Notes under the pieces: model-generated
The model's input: the letters and a program-made list of their open reading frames with translations, nothing else
What the model was told of the DNA's origin: nothing
Databases searched by the model: none
Shown: one piece after another, positions 7,307 to 14,246 of the stretch
How the letters are laid out: the number at the start of each line of letters is the position of its first letter
Numbering within the stretch: the first letter of the stretch is position 1
Translations under genes and position numbers: made by a program
Assembly: GCA_041687295.1 (NCBI GenBank)
Contig: JAWLCG010000031.1
Span: 1-22,380 of the forward strand
Direction of reading: 5' to 3'
Source: JAWLCG01 sp041687295
GTDB taxonomy: Bacteria; Planctomycetota; Phycisphaerae; SM23-33; FEN-1343
DNA: 22,380 nucleotides

Positions 7307-8300
7307 CCCGCCGCCGGCGGAGCAGCACGGCGCCCAGGGCCAGCAGGGCCAGTGTGGCCGGCTCGGGCACGGCCGGGGCGGTCGCGCCGGCGCCCCAGCT
7401 GCCCAGGACGATGCTCAGGTCGCGGTCGTCGATGGTGCCGTTGGCGTCGAAGTCGCCCTCGGCCCAGCCGCCGGCGGTGCCCCAGTGGCCCAGGACGAGG
7501 CTCAGGTCGCGGTCGTCGACGGCGCCGTCGCGGTTGGCGTCGCCGCTCAGGTGGGCGACGGCCCGCAGGTTGTCCACGCCCCAGCGGGGCCGAATGTCCT
7601 CCACCGGGTGGGGCCAGCTGGGGTTCGTGCCGTCGTACTCCCAGATCGTGTAGGCGTACCAGCCCAGCCGATCGCCACCGAAGTCAGCCGACACGGCCGT
7701 GTCCTCCAGCTGCAGCGTCTGGACCACGCCGTCGGTCCGCGTCACCCGCACGTCCAGCCGTGGATGGCTGGCGGTGCGGTCGAGCAGCACCTCGAGGTTG
7801 TAGGCGCCGGGGTCGACCTTGTCGCTGATCTTCCAGGTGCTCGACTGGGCCGGGTCGTACTGCCCGTTGGCGATGCGGACCAGCTCGAAGTGGCCCGCGC
7901 TGGGCGAACTGATGAGGTAGCCGTTCTGCCGAACGTCATCGAATCCGAAGGCCAACGCCGCGTTGGCCTGACCGGCGATGCCTCAGGTGTAGAAGCTGAT
8001 CGTCCCGGCCACGTAGGTCTGGGCGGTCATGCGGGCGGTGTTGTGCAGGTAGAACGACTCGCGCCACTCGTTGTCCCAGCGGTCGTAGCGGATCTCGCCG
8101 TCGTTATACAGCCACGTATGGCTGTCGCCCTCGTGGACGCCGCCTGCGACGGTGTAGACCGAGCCGTGGGGGCCCTCGGTGGAGTACTCGGTGTAGTGGC
8201 CGGTGGTGTCGGTCGAGTAGTCGTCGTTGACGATGTACCCGCCCTGGGCCGAGCCGGCCCACAGAACGCCGGCCAACGCCAGCCAAAGCCAGTGTCTCAT
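7302..8300 (-). pseudogene. Secreted dockerin/PEP-CTERM protein interrupted by one in-frame TGA
   Basis: The frame runs 333 codons from the ATG at 8300, behind GGAGGGTACC, to the TAG at 7302, broken only by TGA at codon 106 (7983-7985). Residues 1-20 form a signal peptide (MRHWLWLALAGVLWAGSAQG). Both sides of the stop read as one secreted beta-rich, laminin-G-like protein: TYVAGTISFYT, then the stop, then GIAGQANAALAFGFDDVRQNG. Further on, ANRDGAVDDRDLSLVLGHWG and DFDANGTIDDRDLSIVLGSW are two dockerin-type calcium-binding repeats. The C-terminus AVPEPATLALLALGAVLLRRRRA is a PEP-CTERM sorting tail. Full length would be exported and anchored or processed by an exosortase system. As written, only a 105-aa N-terminal piece (7983-8300) is made unless the stop is read through or is a sequence error. 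Codon use and spacing are normal on both sides, so the change looks recent. Confidence 0.85.
7983..7985 (-). other. In-frame TGA interrupting the PEP-CTERM gene
   Basis: Context on the minus strand is TTC TAC ACC TGA GGC ATC GCC. The frame upstream and downstream is identical, so this is a single nonsense codon and not a frameshift. One substitution from TGG, CGA, GGA or TGC would explain it. No selenocysteine-insertion machinery or element is visible. Confidence 0.85.
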
Positions 8301-8356
8301 GGTACCCTCCAGTCCGATAAGACCTGCGTGAGCTCTCCGCGGGAAACTGTCCCCCC

Positions 8357-8384
8357 AGTGTACCGGATTTGCCCGATCTGTCCA
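8357..8384 (-). promoter_or_regulatory. Predicted sigma-70-like promoter of the PEP-CTERM gene
   Basis: Minus-strand TGGACA (8379-8384), a 16-base spacer and TACACT (8357-8362), about 55 bases before the ATG at 8300. Hexamers are near consensus against a very GC-rich background. Confidence 0.45.
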
Positions 8385-8409
8385 GGGGGAAAAGGCCCTG
8401 GGCCGCCGG

Positions 8410-8441
8410 CGTAAGCCGGGTCGAGCGTAGCGAGGCCCGGC
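8410..8441 (-). repeat. Family C palindromic repeat, copy C2 (inverted)
   Basis: CGTAAGCCGGGTCGAGCG followed by TAGCGAGGCCCGGC, the reverse complement of the C1 type with one arm change. With C3 (8718-8749) it brackets a 340-base island of repeats in inverted orientation. Confidence 0.85.
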
Positions 8442-8481
8442 AGCGAGGACGTCGCAGTGGCCCGTGGTCAGGACCCAGCCC

Positions 8482-8513
8482 GTAGGGCGGGCACTGCCCG
8501 CGTCGATGGCGCC
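8482..8513 (+). repeat. Family F palindromic repeat, copy F2
   Basis: GTAGGGCGGGCACTGCCCGC followed by GTCGATGGCGCC, nearly identical to F1 at 7223, in the same orientation. Confidence 0.75.
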
Positions 8514-8533
8514 ATGCGATTCCGTGCCTGCCC

Positions 8534-8564
8534 ATATAGCCCCGGGCATGCCCGGGGTCTTCGA
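8534..8564 (+). repeat. Family E palindromic repeat, copy E1
   Basis: ATATAG, then the perfect 18-base palindrome CCCCGGGCATGCCCGGGG (8540-8557), then TCTTCGA. The same arrangement recurs inverted at 18222-18254. Confidence 0.75.
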
Positions 8565-8643
8565 TGGCGTGGACAGGGGGACGTGGAGGGCTCCCCTCAT
8601 CGCCGCGCCGCAGGGCGCCCGTGTACCGACGCACCTCAATAAC

Positions 8644-8680
8644 CGTCCGGGTGCCGTGGCTGCGGCGTTTGCAGCCACGC
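8644..8680 (-). repeat. Family D palindromic repeat, copy D1
   Basis: Arms GTGGCTGC (8656-8663) and GCAGCCAC (8671-8678) around a 7-base loop, flanked by GTCCGGGTGCC. The reverse complement of the element at 16431-16467. Confidence 0.75.
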
Positions 8681-8717
8681 CTTCTCGCCCACCAGAGCTC
8701 CACGCGTGCCAGGGGTT

Positions 8718-8749
8718 GCCGGGCCTCGCTTCGCTCGACCCGGCCTACG
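8718..8749 (+). repeat. Family C palindromic repeat, copy C3
   Basis: 32 bases identical to C1 except in the loop. It ends five bases beyond the TAG stop (8755-8757) of the minus-strand PQQ gene. Transcribed from that gene it contains GCGAAGC, a sequence known to form an unusually stable mini-hairpin, at the tip of a GCCGGG stem. Confidence 0.85.
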
Positions 8750-8754
8750 GTCGT

Positions 8755-10089
8755 CTACTCCGTAGGCAGCTCCAGGCAGACCAGGGTGTTCAGGTCGCGC
8801 AGGATTAGGCGTCCGTCGGCGTAGGCCATGGGGGCCCAGACGTCGTGGCCGGACACGGGCTGGGCGGCGGCGAGGAATACGGGCCCGTCGGGGCGGGGGT
8901 CCACCAGGTGCAGCCGACCCGTGTCGCCCTCGAGCACCAGCAGCTTGTTGCCCACCAGCAGATAGCTGCCCAGGCCGAAGGTCTTCCCGTCGGGGCTCGC
9001 CGAGCGCCACTGCACGTCGCCGTCGGTCGTCAGGCTCACCAGTTGGCCGGGCATGTCCACGGCCAGCAGGCGCCCGTCGTGCAGGATGGGGGTATGGCAC
9101 TCGCTCTCGAAGTGCTCGGCGTCCATCTGGCGGACCGGCTCGGCCTGCCAGGAGTCGCCGTTGCGGCTCACGCGGACGATGAGGCTGCCGACCTTGTAGC
9201 CGCTGGTCATGAACACGTGCTCGTCGTCCAGTCCCAGCGGCGAGGGGGCCAGGGCCACCCTGCCCACGAAGGGGCTGTCCCACAGCAGCGTGCCGGTTTC
9301 GGCGTCGACGCCGACGATTCCCTGCAGGGTCGCCCAGAGGTACTGCTTCGTGCCGCCCAACTCGGCCGGCATGACGGAGGCATGGCTGGTGACCTGGCGG
9401 ATGGTGTTGGGGGTGGTCCAGACCGGCTCGCCGGTGCGCTTGTCGAAGGCGGCCAGCAGGGCGTCGCGCCCGCCGATGCCGATGATCACGCGGTCGCCGT
9501 CGAGCAGCGGGCACTGGCCGTTGTACCACGGCGGGATCCGCAGGCCGAACTCCGGCGGCAGGTTGCGGGCCCAGAGCCGCTCGCCGGTCCTGGCGTCGAA
9601 GGCGTGCAGGGCGCACTTGGGGTCGAGGCTGATGACCACGTCGTCATCGACGGCCGGCGTGCTGCGGGTGATGCCGTGGTTGGGCCGAACCAGCCGCGGG
9701 TAGCTCCACCGCCAGATCTCCTGGCCATCCGCCAGCGACAGGCAGCGGACCATCCATCGGGCGTTGGCCTCGTCGTAGTCGTTGAGGTAGACCCGCCCGG
9801 CGTGGATGGCCGGGCCGCTGTAGCCCGTGCCCAGACCCTCGATGCGCCACAGCTCGCGGGGCCCCTCGGCCGGCCAACTGCCCGCCAGCGGTGCGTCGGG
9901 CCGGGCGATGTTCTCGCGGTCGGCCCCGCGGAACTGGGGCCACGATCCGGTCGTCTCGGCCGGCGTGCCGGGGCCGGTCGAAACCTCGCCGGCGTCGGGG
10001 GCCGTCGGGTCGCCTTCGCGCTGGGCCCAGGCGAGGCCGGCCAGCAGCGTCAGCGTCAGAAGCATCGACAGTCGTTGCGTCGCAGTCAT
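8755..10089 (-). CDS. Secreted PQQ-like beta-propeller protein (1)
   Basis: 444 residues. The ATG at 10089 is preceded by AAGGAGG ten bases upstream; the in-frame ATG at 10116 has no such site. Residues 1-22 are a signal peptide ending in LAGLAWAQ. After an acidic Thr/Pro linker comes WPQFRGADRENIA (50-62), the usual opening of planctomycete PQQ-like/quinoprotein propellers, then repeated blades of the type V..L...TG...W, for example HAFDARTGERLWARNLPPEF and AAFDKRTGEPVWTTPNTIRQ. No quinoprotein dehydrogenase catalytic or haem motif (CxxCH) is present, so a binding or scaffold role in periplasm or surface is more likely than enzymatic activity. It starts 28 bases after the polyprenyl synthase stop and is probably in its operon. 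Its C-terminal half clearly resembles the protein at 12955-14202 (SGYK.GS..IRV, LHLV.P, L..RD...L.CL), suggesting paralogy. Confidence 0.85.
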   Translation of the reverse strand: MTATQRLSMLLTLTLLAGLAWAQREGDPTAPDAGEVSTGPGTPAETTGSWPQFRGADRENIARPDAPLAGSWPAEGPRELWRIEGLGTGYSGPAIHAGRVYLNDYDEANARWMVRCLSLADGQEIWRWSYPRLVRPNHGITRSTPAVDDDVVISLDPKCALHAFDARTGERLWARNLPPEFGLRIPPWYNGQCPLLDGDRVIIGIGGRDALLAAFDKRTGEPVWTTPNTIRQVTSHASVMPAELGGTKQYLWATLQGIVGVDAETGTLLWDSPFVGRVALAPSPLGLDDEHVFMTSGYKVGSLIVRVSRNGDSWQAEPVRQMDAEHFESECHTPILHDGRLLAVDMPGQLVSLTTDGDVQWRSASPDGKTFGLGSYLLVGNKLLVLEGDTGRLHLVDPRPDGPVFLAAAQPVSGHDVWAPMAYADGRLILRDLNTLVCLELPTE

Positions 10090-10117
10090 CAGACAGTAAC
10101 CTCCTTGCGGAGTCATT

Positions 10118-11173
10118 CTACGCCGGACGGAGGATCCGCCGGGCGAGTTGACGACCCAGGTCGGCCAGGGCGGGCGGCTCGAGTGAGGCCGCCAGACGGT
10201 CAGCGCGGGCGCGGAGGCGGGCGAGGATGGCCTCGGCGTGGGCGACGGCGCCGGTGCGGGCGAGCAGGTCGGCCAGGGGCTCGGCCGGCTGGCCGTTGGG
10301 CCCGCGTCGGCCCAGGGCGATGCTCAGGGCGGTGCGGTCGTGGCCGGTGGCGGACGCCTCGGCCAGGGCGGTCAGCAGGGTCACCCGGCCCGCCTGGGCG
10401 TCGGCGGCCAGGCCGGCCAGGTCGTTGCGGACCTGGAAGCCCACCCCCACGGTGCGGGCGAAGCGGGCCAGGGCGGGCGCGAGCCGCTCGACCGTCGCCA
10501 GGCCCGCCCCCAGCAATACGCCGCCGACCAGGGCCGCCTCGAAGGCCGGCGCCGTCTTCAGTGCGTACACACGCAGCACCTCGCGCGGCGTCGGCGGCAT
10601 GCTGGCGGGGTCGCGCCAGGCCAGCTCGGCCCCTTGGCCCTGGGCCAGGCGGAGGTGCGCCTGGCTGGTGTAGTCCAGCAGGGCCGCCACCCGCTGCGGG
10701 TCGATGAGCGGGCCCAGCGTCGCCACCAGGCGGTAGCCCAGGCCCAGCAGGTAGTCGCCCACATTGATCGCCGTCGGCAGGCCGTGCTGGCGGTGCAGCG
10801 TCGCCAGGCCGTAGCGGGTCGCGTCGTCGTCCTCGATGTCGTCGTGGACCAGCGAGGCCTTGTGGAACGCCTCGATCGCCACCGCCAGCCTCCGCTCGGC
10901 CGGGCCCGGTGTGGCGGGGCCCCCGACGGCCCGCACGGCCCAGAGGGTCACCAACGGCCGAAGCCGCTTACCCCCCGCCATCAGCCACTGCTGCGCGATG
11001 GCTGCCGTCGCGGCCAGGTTCGCCGTTGCCGCCGGCGGGTCGACCTCCCCCAGCAGCGCCGCCAGCGCCTCGGGCGCGAAGAGCCCCTCGGCCAGGGCCT
11101 CCAGCGGCTCGGCCGGCTCGGCGGCGGGCACTGCCCTCGGCCGGCGGATTGTCGGGGTCAGGTCCTCGATCAT
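10118..11173 (-). CDS. Polyprenyl diphosphate synthase (trans-isoprenyl synthase family)
   Basis: 351 residues. The ATG at 11173 follows CAGGAGTGACGGC (AGGAG). Motifs run in family order: GGKRLRP (67-73), the first aspartate-rich motif LVHDDIEDDDATR (DDIED, 111-115), GDYLLGLG, GQGAEL, the KTA block (206-208) and the second motif region GVGFQVRNDLAGL (246-254). The second motif reads ND at 250-251, where most members have DD. The family joins isopentenyl diphosphate to allylic diphosphates to make the chains of quinones, carotenoids or other prenyl lipids; chain length cannot be read safely from sequence. The N-terminal 45 residues are a variable Ala/Pro/Glu-rich extension. It is the first gene of a probable operon with the downstream PQQ propeller. 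Confidence 0.9.
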   Translation of the reverse strand: MIEDLTPTIRRPRAVPAAEPAEPLEALAEGLFAPEALAALLGEVDPPAATANLAATAAIAQQWLMAGGKRLRPLVTLWAVRAVGGPATPGPAERRLAVAIEAFHKASLVHDDIEDDDATRYGLATLHRQHGLPTAINVGDYLLGLGYRLVATLGPLIDPQRVAALLDYTSQAHLRLAQGQGAELAWRDPASMPPTPREVLRVYALKTAPAFEAALVGGVLLGAGLATVERLAPALARFARTVGVGFQVRNDLAGLAADAQAGRVTLLTALAEASATGHDRTALSIALGRRGPNGQPAEPLADLLARTGAVAHAEAILARLRARADRLAASLEPPALADLGRQLARRILRPA

Positions 11174-11192
11174 GCCGTCACTCCTGCCCCAT

Positions 11193-11221
11193 AGCATACC
11201 GGCTGGCGGAGCGATTCCCAA
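11193..11221 (-). promoter_or_regulatory. Predicted promoter of the polyprenyl synthase operon
   Basis: Minus-strand TTGGGA (11216-11221), 17-base spacer, TATGCT (11193-11198). The predicted start of transcription would leave a very short leader that just contains the AGGAG site at 11181-11185. Confidence 0.4.
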
Positions 11222-11322
11222 CGGGGCAGTCGCGGGATGCGAGGGGGGCGAGGCGGTGGCGCCTGTCGCATGCGGACCCAGGCGACCCAGGCGGCGTTGA
11301 GCCACCCTTGAGCAGCCCACCC

Positions 11323-11431
11323 GAGACCCCCACGGATTACGGTTCGCGTACGAACCTCCATCCGTGGGCTTGGAGAAAGGGCCGACGACCGATGCGCTGC
11401 GATACAATCCGTAGCGAATTAACGAATTAAC
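11323..11431. repeat. Family A palindromic repeat copy A2 with GAATTAAC tail
   Basis: Arms CCCACGGAT (11329-11337) and ATCCGTGGG (11360-11368) enclose GGTTCG/CGAACC, then CTTGGAGAAA and GACCGATGCGCTGCG, matching A1 at 5292-5375. It ends in two GAATTAAC units; the second supplies the TAA stop of the propeller lipoprotein (11427-11429). As with A1, it lies just 3' of a minus-strand gene. Confidence 0.8.
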
Positions 11432-12596
11432 GCCCGGACGCCTCGGCGCCCTGGGGCTCGAGGCACACGACGCCGCCGCGGGTGTCGGCCAGGAGGATGA
11501 CGCCCTGACCCAGGGCGGGGCCGGCTGCGAAGGGGGCCTCGGCGGTGAAACGCCAGTGCTCGGCCCCGTCGGCCAGGGCCAGCACGTAGAGTCGCCCGTC
11601 CGCGCTGGTGGCGTAGACCCGCCCGGCGCTGACGGCGGGCGAGCCGTCGACGTCGCCGCCGGTGGCGAACCGCCAGCGGAGCTCGCCGTCGCCGACGCCC
11701 GCGGCGTAGAGGTTTCCGTCTCGGCTGCCGGTGACGGCGAGCCCATCGGCGACGGCCGGCGTGGCGTAGAGGAAGCGGCCCTCGCTGAGGGCGACCGTCC
11801 ACAGCTGCGCCCCGCCGACCAGGCCGAAGGCGGCCAGCGTGCCGGCGTTGGTGCCGACGACGGCTCGGCCCTGGAGGATGGCGGGCGAGCCGCCGGTCAG
11901 GCTGTCCAGCTCGGCGGTCCACGCCTGCTCGCCGCTGTCCAGGCCGACCGCCCGCAGGAAGCCGTCACAGCCGGCCACCAGGGCCAGGCCGTTGCCCAGG
12001 GCCGGGGCGGAGTTGATGCGGTCGCCGCCCGCGTAGCGCCACAGCTCGCGGCCAGTCGCGGCATCCAGGCACAGCAGCAGGCCGGCGTCGTTGGCGACGA
12101 AGGCCCGGCCCGCGTGGGCGTTGGCGGAGGCGTGGATGGGTGCGCCGGTGTCGAGCGTCCAGGCCAGTTCGCCGGTGGCGGCGTCGAGGGCGTGCAGCAT
12201 GCCGTCGAGGTCGCCGACGATCACCCGGCCCGCCTCGGCCAGGGGCGTGACGGCGAAGCTCGAATCGGCCGACCAGGTCCAGGCCGGCTCGCCCGTGGCC
12301 AGGTCCAGGGCGTGCACCGTGCCGCCCTCGTCGGCGAGGTAGGCGACGCCGGCGACGAGGGCGGCCTCGGCGGCGAAACCCGCCTCGGCGCGGTACTGCC
12401 AGCGGACGCGGTAGGGCGGCCCCGCCAGCGGATCGGCCTGACCCGTCAGGGCCCCGCCGCCGTGGAAGGCGGGCCAGACCCCGTCGGTGACGCCGGCCCG
12501 GTCGGCGGTCTCTGCCGGCGCCTGGACGGTAGTCTGTTGGGGTTCCTCACAGCCCGTCAGCGTCAGCAGCAGCACCAGCGCGATAGCGGGTGCCAT
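11427..12596 (-). CDS. Eight-bladed PQQ-like propeller lipoprotein
   Basis: 389 residues from the ATG at 12596. The N-terminus MAPAIALVLLLTLTGC ends in a lipobox with Cys16, but its n-region has no Lys or Arg, which is unusual. After WPAFHGGG come eight blade-like repeats, each closing with an aromatic pattern: VRWQYRAEAG, PAWTWSADSS, LAWTLDTGAP, ELWRYAGGDR, QAWTAELDSL, QLWTVALSEG, LRWRFATGGD and EHWRFTAEAP. Blades are very regular (G....LDAATGE..W). The overall plan resembles BamB, the outer-membrane assembly lipoprotein, but BamB itself is not recognisable, so 'BamB-like' is as far as the evidence goes. The start codon and the only plausible ribosome binding site (AAAGGG) lie inside the end of a family B element. 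The stop codon lies in the A2 repeat tail. Confidence 0.82.
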   Translation of the reverse strand: MAPAIALVLLLTLTGCEEPQQTTVQAPAETADRAGVTDGVWPAFHGGGALTGQADPLAGPPYRVRWQYRAEAGFAAEAALVAGVAYLADEGGTVHALDLATGEPAWTWSADSSFAVTPLAEAGRVIVGDLDGMLHALDAATGELAWTLDTGAPIHASANAHAGRAFVANDAGLLLCLDAATGRELWRYAGGDRINSAPALGNGLALVAGCDGFLRAVGLDSGEQAWTAELDSLTGGSPAILQGRAVVGTNAGTLAAFGLVGGAQLWTVALSEGRFLYATPAVADGLAVTGSRDGNLYAAGVGDGELRWRFATGGDVDGSPAVSAGRVYATSADGRLYVLALADGAEHWRFTAEAPFAAGPALGQGVILLADTRGGVVCLEPQGAEASGR

Positions 12597-12751
12597 GGCC
12601 GCTAGACCCTTTGCCCATTGGACCTGCGGGTGCGTTGTGCCACGGCGCGAACGGCCCGACCACGATGCCCACGGAAGGCATTCCGTGGGCTTGGGCCGGG
12701 CCTCGCCCTGCAGACCCGCAGGCACAATCGGTAGACGGTCTAGCGGCCATG
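12594..12751 (+). repeat. Family B element B2, complete with terminal inverted repeats (MITE-like)
   Basis: 158 bases. The ends CATGGCCGCTAGACC (12594-12608) and GGTCTAGCGGCCATG (12737-12751) are exact inverted repeats, and similarity continues inward to 37 bases with 31 matches. In the middle is a perfect 10-bp hairpin (GCCCACGGAA 12667-12676, its complement 12681-12690, loop GGCA). CTAG occurs at both ends (12602-12605 and 12740-12743). The internal sequence is shared with B3 (16097-16232), and its right half with B1. Confidence 0.85.
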
Positions 12752-12954
12752 CGACGGGGGGAAGACTTCGGCGCAGACGCCGGCCGTGCGTGGGCGAATC
12801 CGGCGCCCCGGCCTGGGGGATTTCCGCAGGCGGCTGGGCTGGGGCCCGCCCGACATGGCCGCGCGCGGCCATGGCACCCGTCATGGGGGTCTGTCGCCTT
12901 CGGGCGGGCCGGCGTGCGCGTTGGCTGATCATGGTCGCTTCCCCCCCCGCGGCC
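12752..12954. other. Non-coding spacer with a 20-bp perfect palindrome
   Basis: Between B2 and the stop of the secreted propeller. It contains CATGGCCGCGCGCGGCCATG (12854-12873), a perfect 20-base palindrome. No gene with a ribosome binding site or recognisable product is seen; the minus-strand open frame across it is low-complexity Arg/Pro/Ala. Confidence 0.5.
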
Positions 12955-14202
12955 TTACTCGTCGGCCGGGTCGCCGACGACGAGGCACTTGAGCTGCTGC
13001 TGGTCGCGGACGAGCAGCTTGCCGTCGCTGATGGCCATGGCGCCCCAGGCCTGCTTCTTGGGGGCGGCCAGCACGTCGGCGCGGGCGAGCTCGTTGTAGC
13101 CGGCCGGGCTGGGCTCGACCAGGTGCAGCGTGCCGCGGGCGCCGTCGAGCACCAGCAGCAGGCCGTCGGCGTAGATCAGGTTGCCGCGGTCGAAGTTGGG
13201 GTTGCGCCCGGTGGTCCACAGGCGGTTGCCGTCCAGGTCCATGCACACCAGGCCGTCGCGGTTCTCGTTGGCGTTGCCGTTGGCGTAGAGGTGTTCGTCG
13301 ATGACCAGCGGCTCGTGGATCTGGGCGTTGAGCTCGCTGGTCTTGAACAGCTCCTCGACGTTCCAGCCCTCGCCGGCGCCTGTCACGCGGATCATGGCCG
13401 AGCCGGCTTTGTAGCCGCCGGTAAGGAACAGGCGGTTCTCGTCGACGGCGACCGGGCCGGGGATGGGGATGTTGCACCGCCAGCCGTTGTAGGTCCACAG
13501 CGTCTGGCCGCTGGCGGGGTCGACGCCGACGGCGCGGTCGTTGCTGAGGATCACCAGCTGCTCGACGCCGTCGAGCGTGACGAGCTTGGGCGAGTCATAG
13601 GCCATGGGCCCGGCCGAGTCGCTGCGCCAGACCTCCTGCCCCGTGTCCGCCCGCAGCGCGACCAGGCCGGCCTCTCGGCCCAGCGGGGCCAGGATCACCC
13701 AGTCGCCGTACAGCAGCGCCGACTGGCTGACGCCCCAGCGGGGGCGCTTGCCCTGGTAGTCGTCGATCAGGTGCTTGCTCCAGAGCACCTCCCGGCTGTC
13801 GCGGTCGACGCACTGGACGTGCCCGAAGGGCCCGATGGTGACGATGACCTTCTCGCCGACGGCCGGCGTGGAGCGCGAGCCGGGGAAGTCGACCTTGCCC
13901 GGGGCGTCGTAGCCGAGCTGCCAGTTCTGCTGGCCGGTCGTCAGGTCCAGGCAGCGCAGCACGTCCTGGTCGCCCTGGCGGTCGAGCAGGAAGACCTGCC
14001 CGTCACGGATGGCCGGGCCGCCGAAGCCCTCGCCCATCTCCAGGGCCCAGAGCACCTCGGGCCCGCCCTCGGGCCAGGTGCGGGCGAGCGTCTCGCCGGA
14101 GGCCTTGCTGTCGCGCGTCGGTCCGTGGAACTGCGGCCAATCGGCCTGGGCCACGCTCGTCGCCATCACCACCGTCAGGATCAGTCTTGCCATCCAGCGC
14201 AT
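12955..14202 (-). CDS. Secreted PQQ-like beta-propeller protein (2)
   Basis: 415 residues. The ATG at 14202 follows GGAGGCTGACG, a good ribosome binding site, and a near-consensus promoter lies 45-75 bases upstream. A signal peptide (MRWMARLILTVVMATSVAQA) is followed at once by DWPQFHGPTRDSKA, the planctomycete PQQ-like opening. Blades with CLDLTTGQQNWQLGYD, ALRADTGQEVWRSDSAG and GVDPASGQTLWTYNGW follow. No haem-binding or dehydrogenase motif is visible. The last third (GGYKAGSAMIRVTG, GTLHLVEPSPAGYNE, LLVRDQQQLKCLVV) aligns by eye with the protein at 8755-10089, so the two are likely paralogues separated by the polyprenyl synthase and the propeller lipoprotein. It is expected to be periplasmic or surface-exposed; ligand unknown. 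Confidence 0.85.
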   Translation of the reverse strand: MRWMARLILTVVMATSVAQADWPQFHGPTRDSKASGETLARTWPEGGPEVLWALEMGEGFGGPAIRDGQVFLLDRQGDQDVLRCLDLTTGQQNWQLGYDAPGKVDFPGSRSTPAVGEKVIVTIGPFGHVQCVDRDSREVLWSKHLIDDYQGKRPRWGVSQSALLYGDWVILAPLGREAGLVALRADTGQEVWRSDSAGPMAYDSPKLVTLDGVEQLVILSNDRAVGVDPASGQTLWTYNGWRCNIPIPGPVAVDENRLFLTGGYKAGSAMIRVTGAGEGWNVEELFKTSELNAQIHEPLVIDEHLYANGNANENRDGLVCMDLDGNRLWTTGRNPNFDRGNLIYADGLLLVLDGARGTLHLVEPSPAGYNELARADVLAAPKKQAWGAMAISDGKLLVRDQQQLKCLVVGDPADE

Positions 14203-14246
14203 CGTCAGCCTCCGTCGAGGGGTTTCTCGGGACAGGAATTGTTCCC

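Noticed and set aside
7983..7985. Selenocysteine codon at the TGA
   Set aside because: The protein is a structural surface protein with no selenoprotein family match and no adjacent SECIS-like hairpin; a nonsense mutation or sequence error is simpler.
8755..10089. Quinoprotein alcohol dehydrogenase
   Set aside because: Propeller repeats only; no CxxCH haem site, disulfide pair or catalytic Asp motif of PQQ dehydrogenases could be found.
8845..10707. 620-residue plus-strand open frame
   Set aside because: Antisense shadow of the PQQ propeller and polyprenyl synthase; no recognisable motif.
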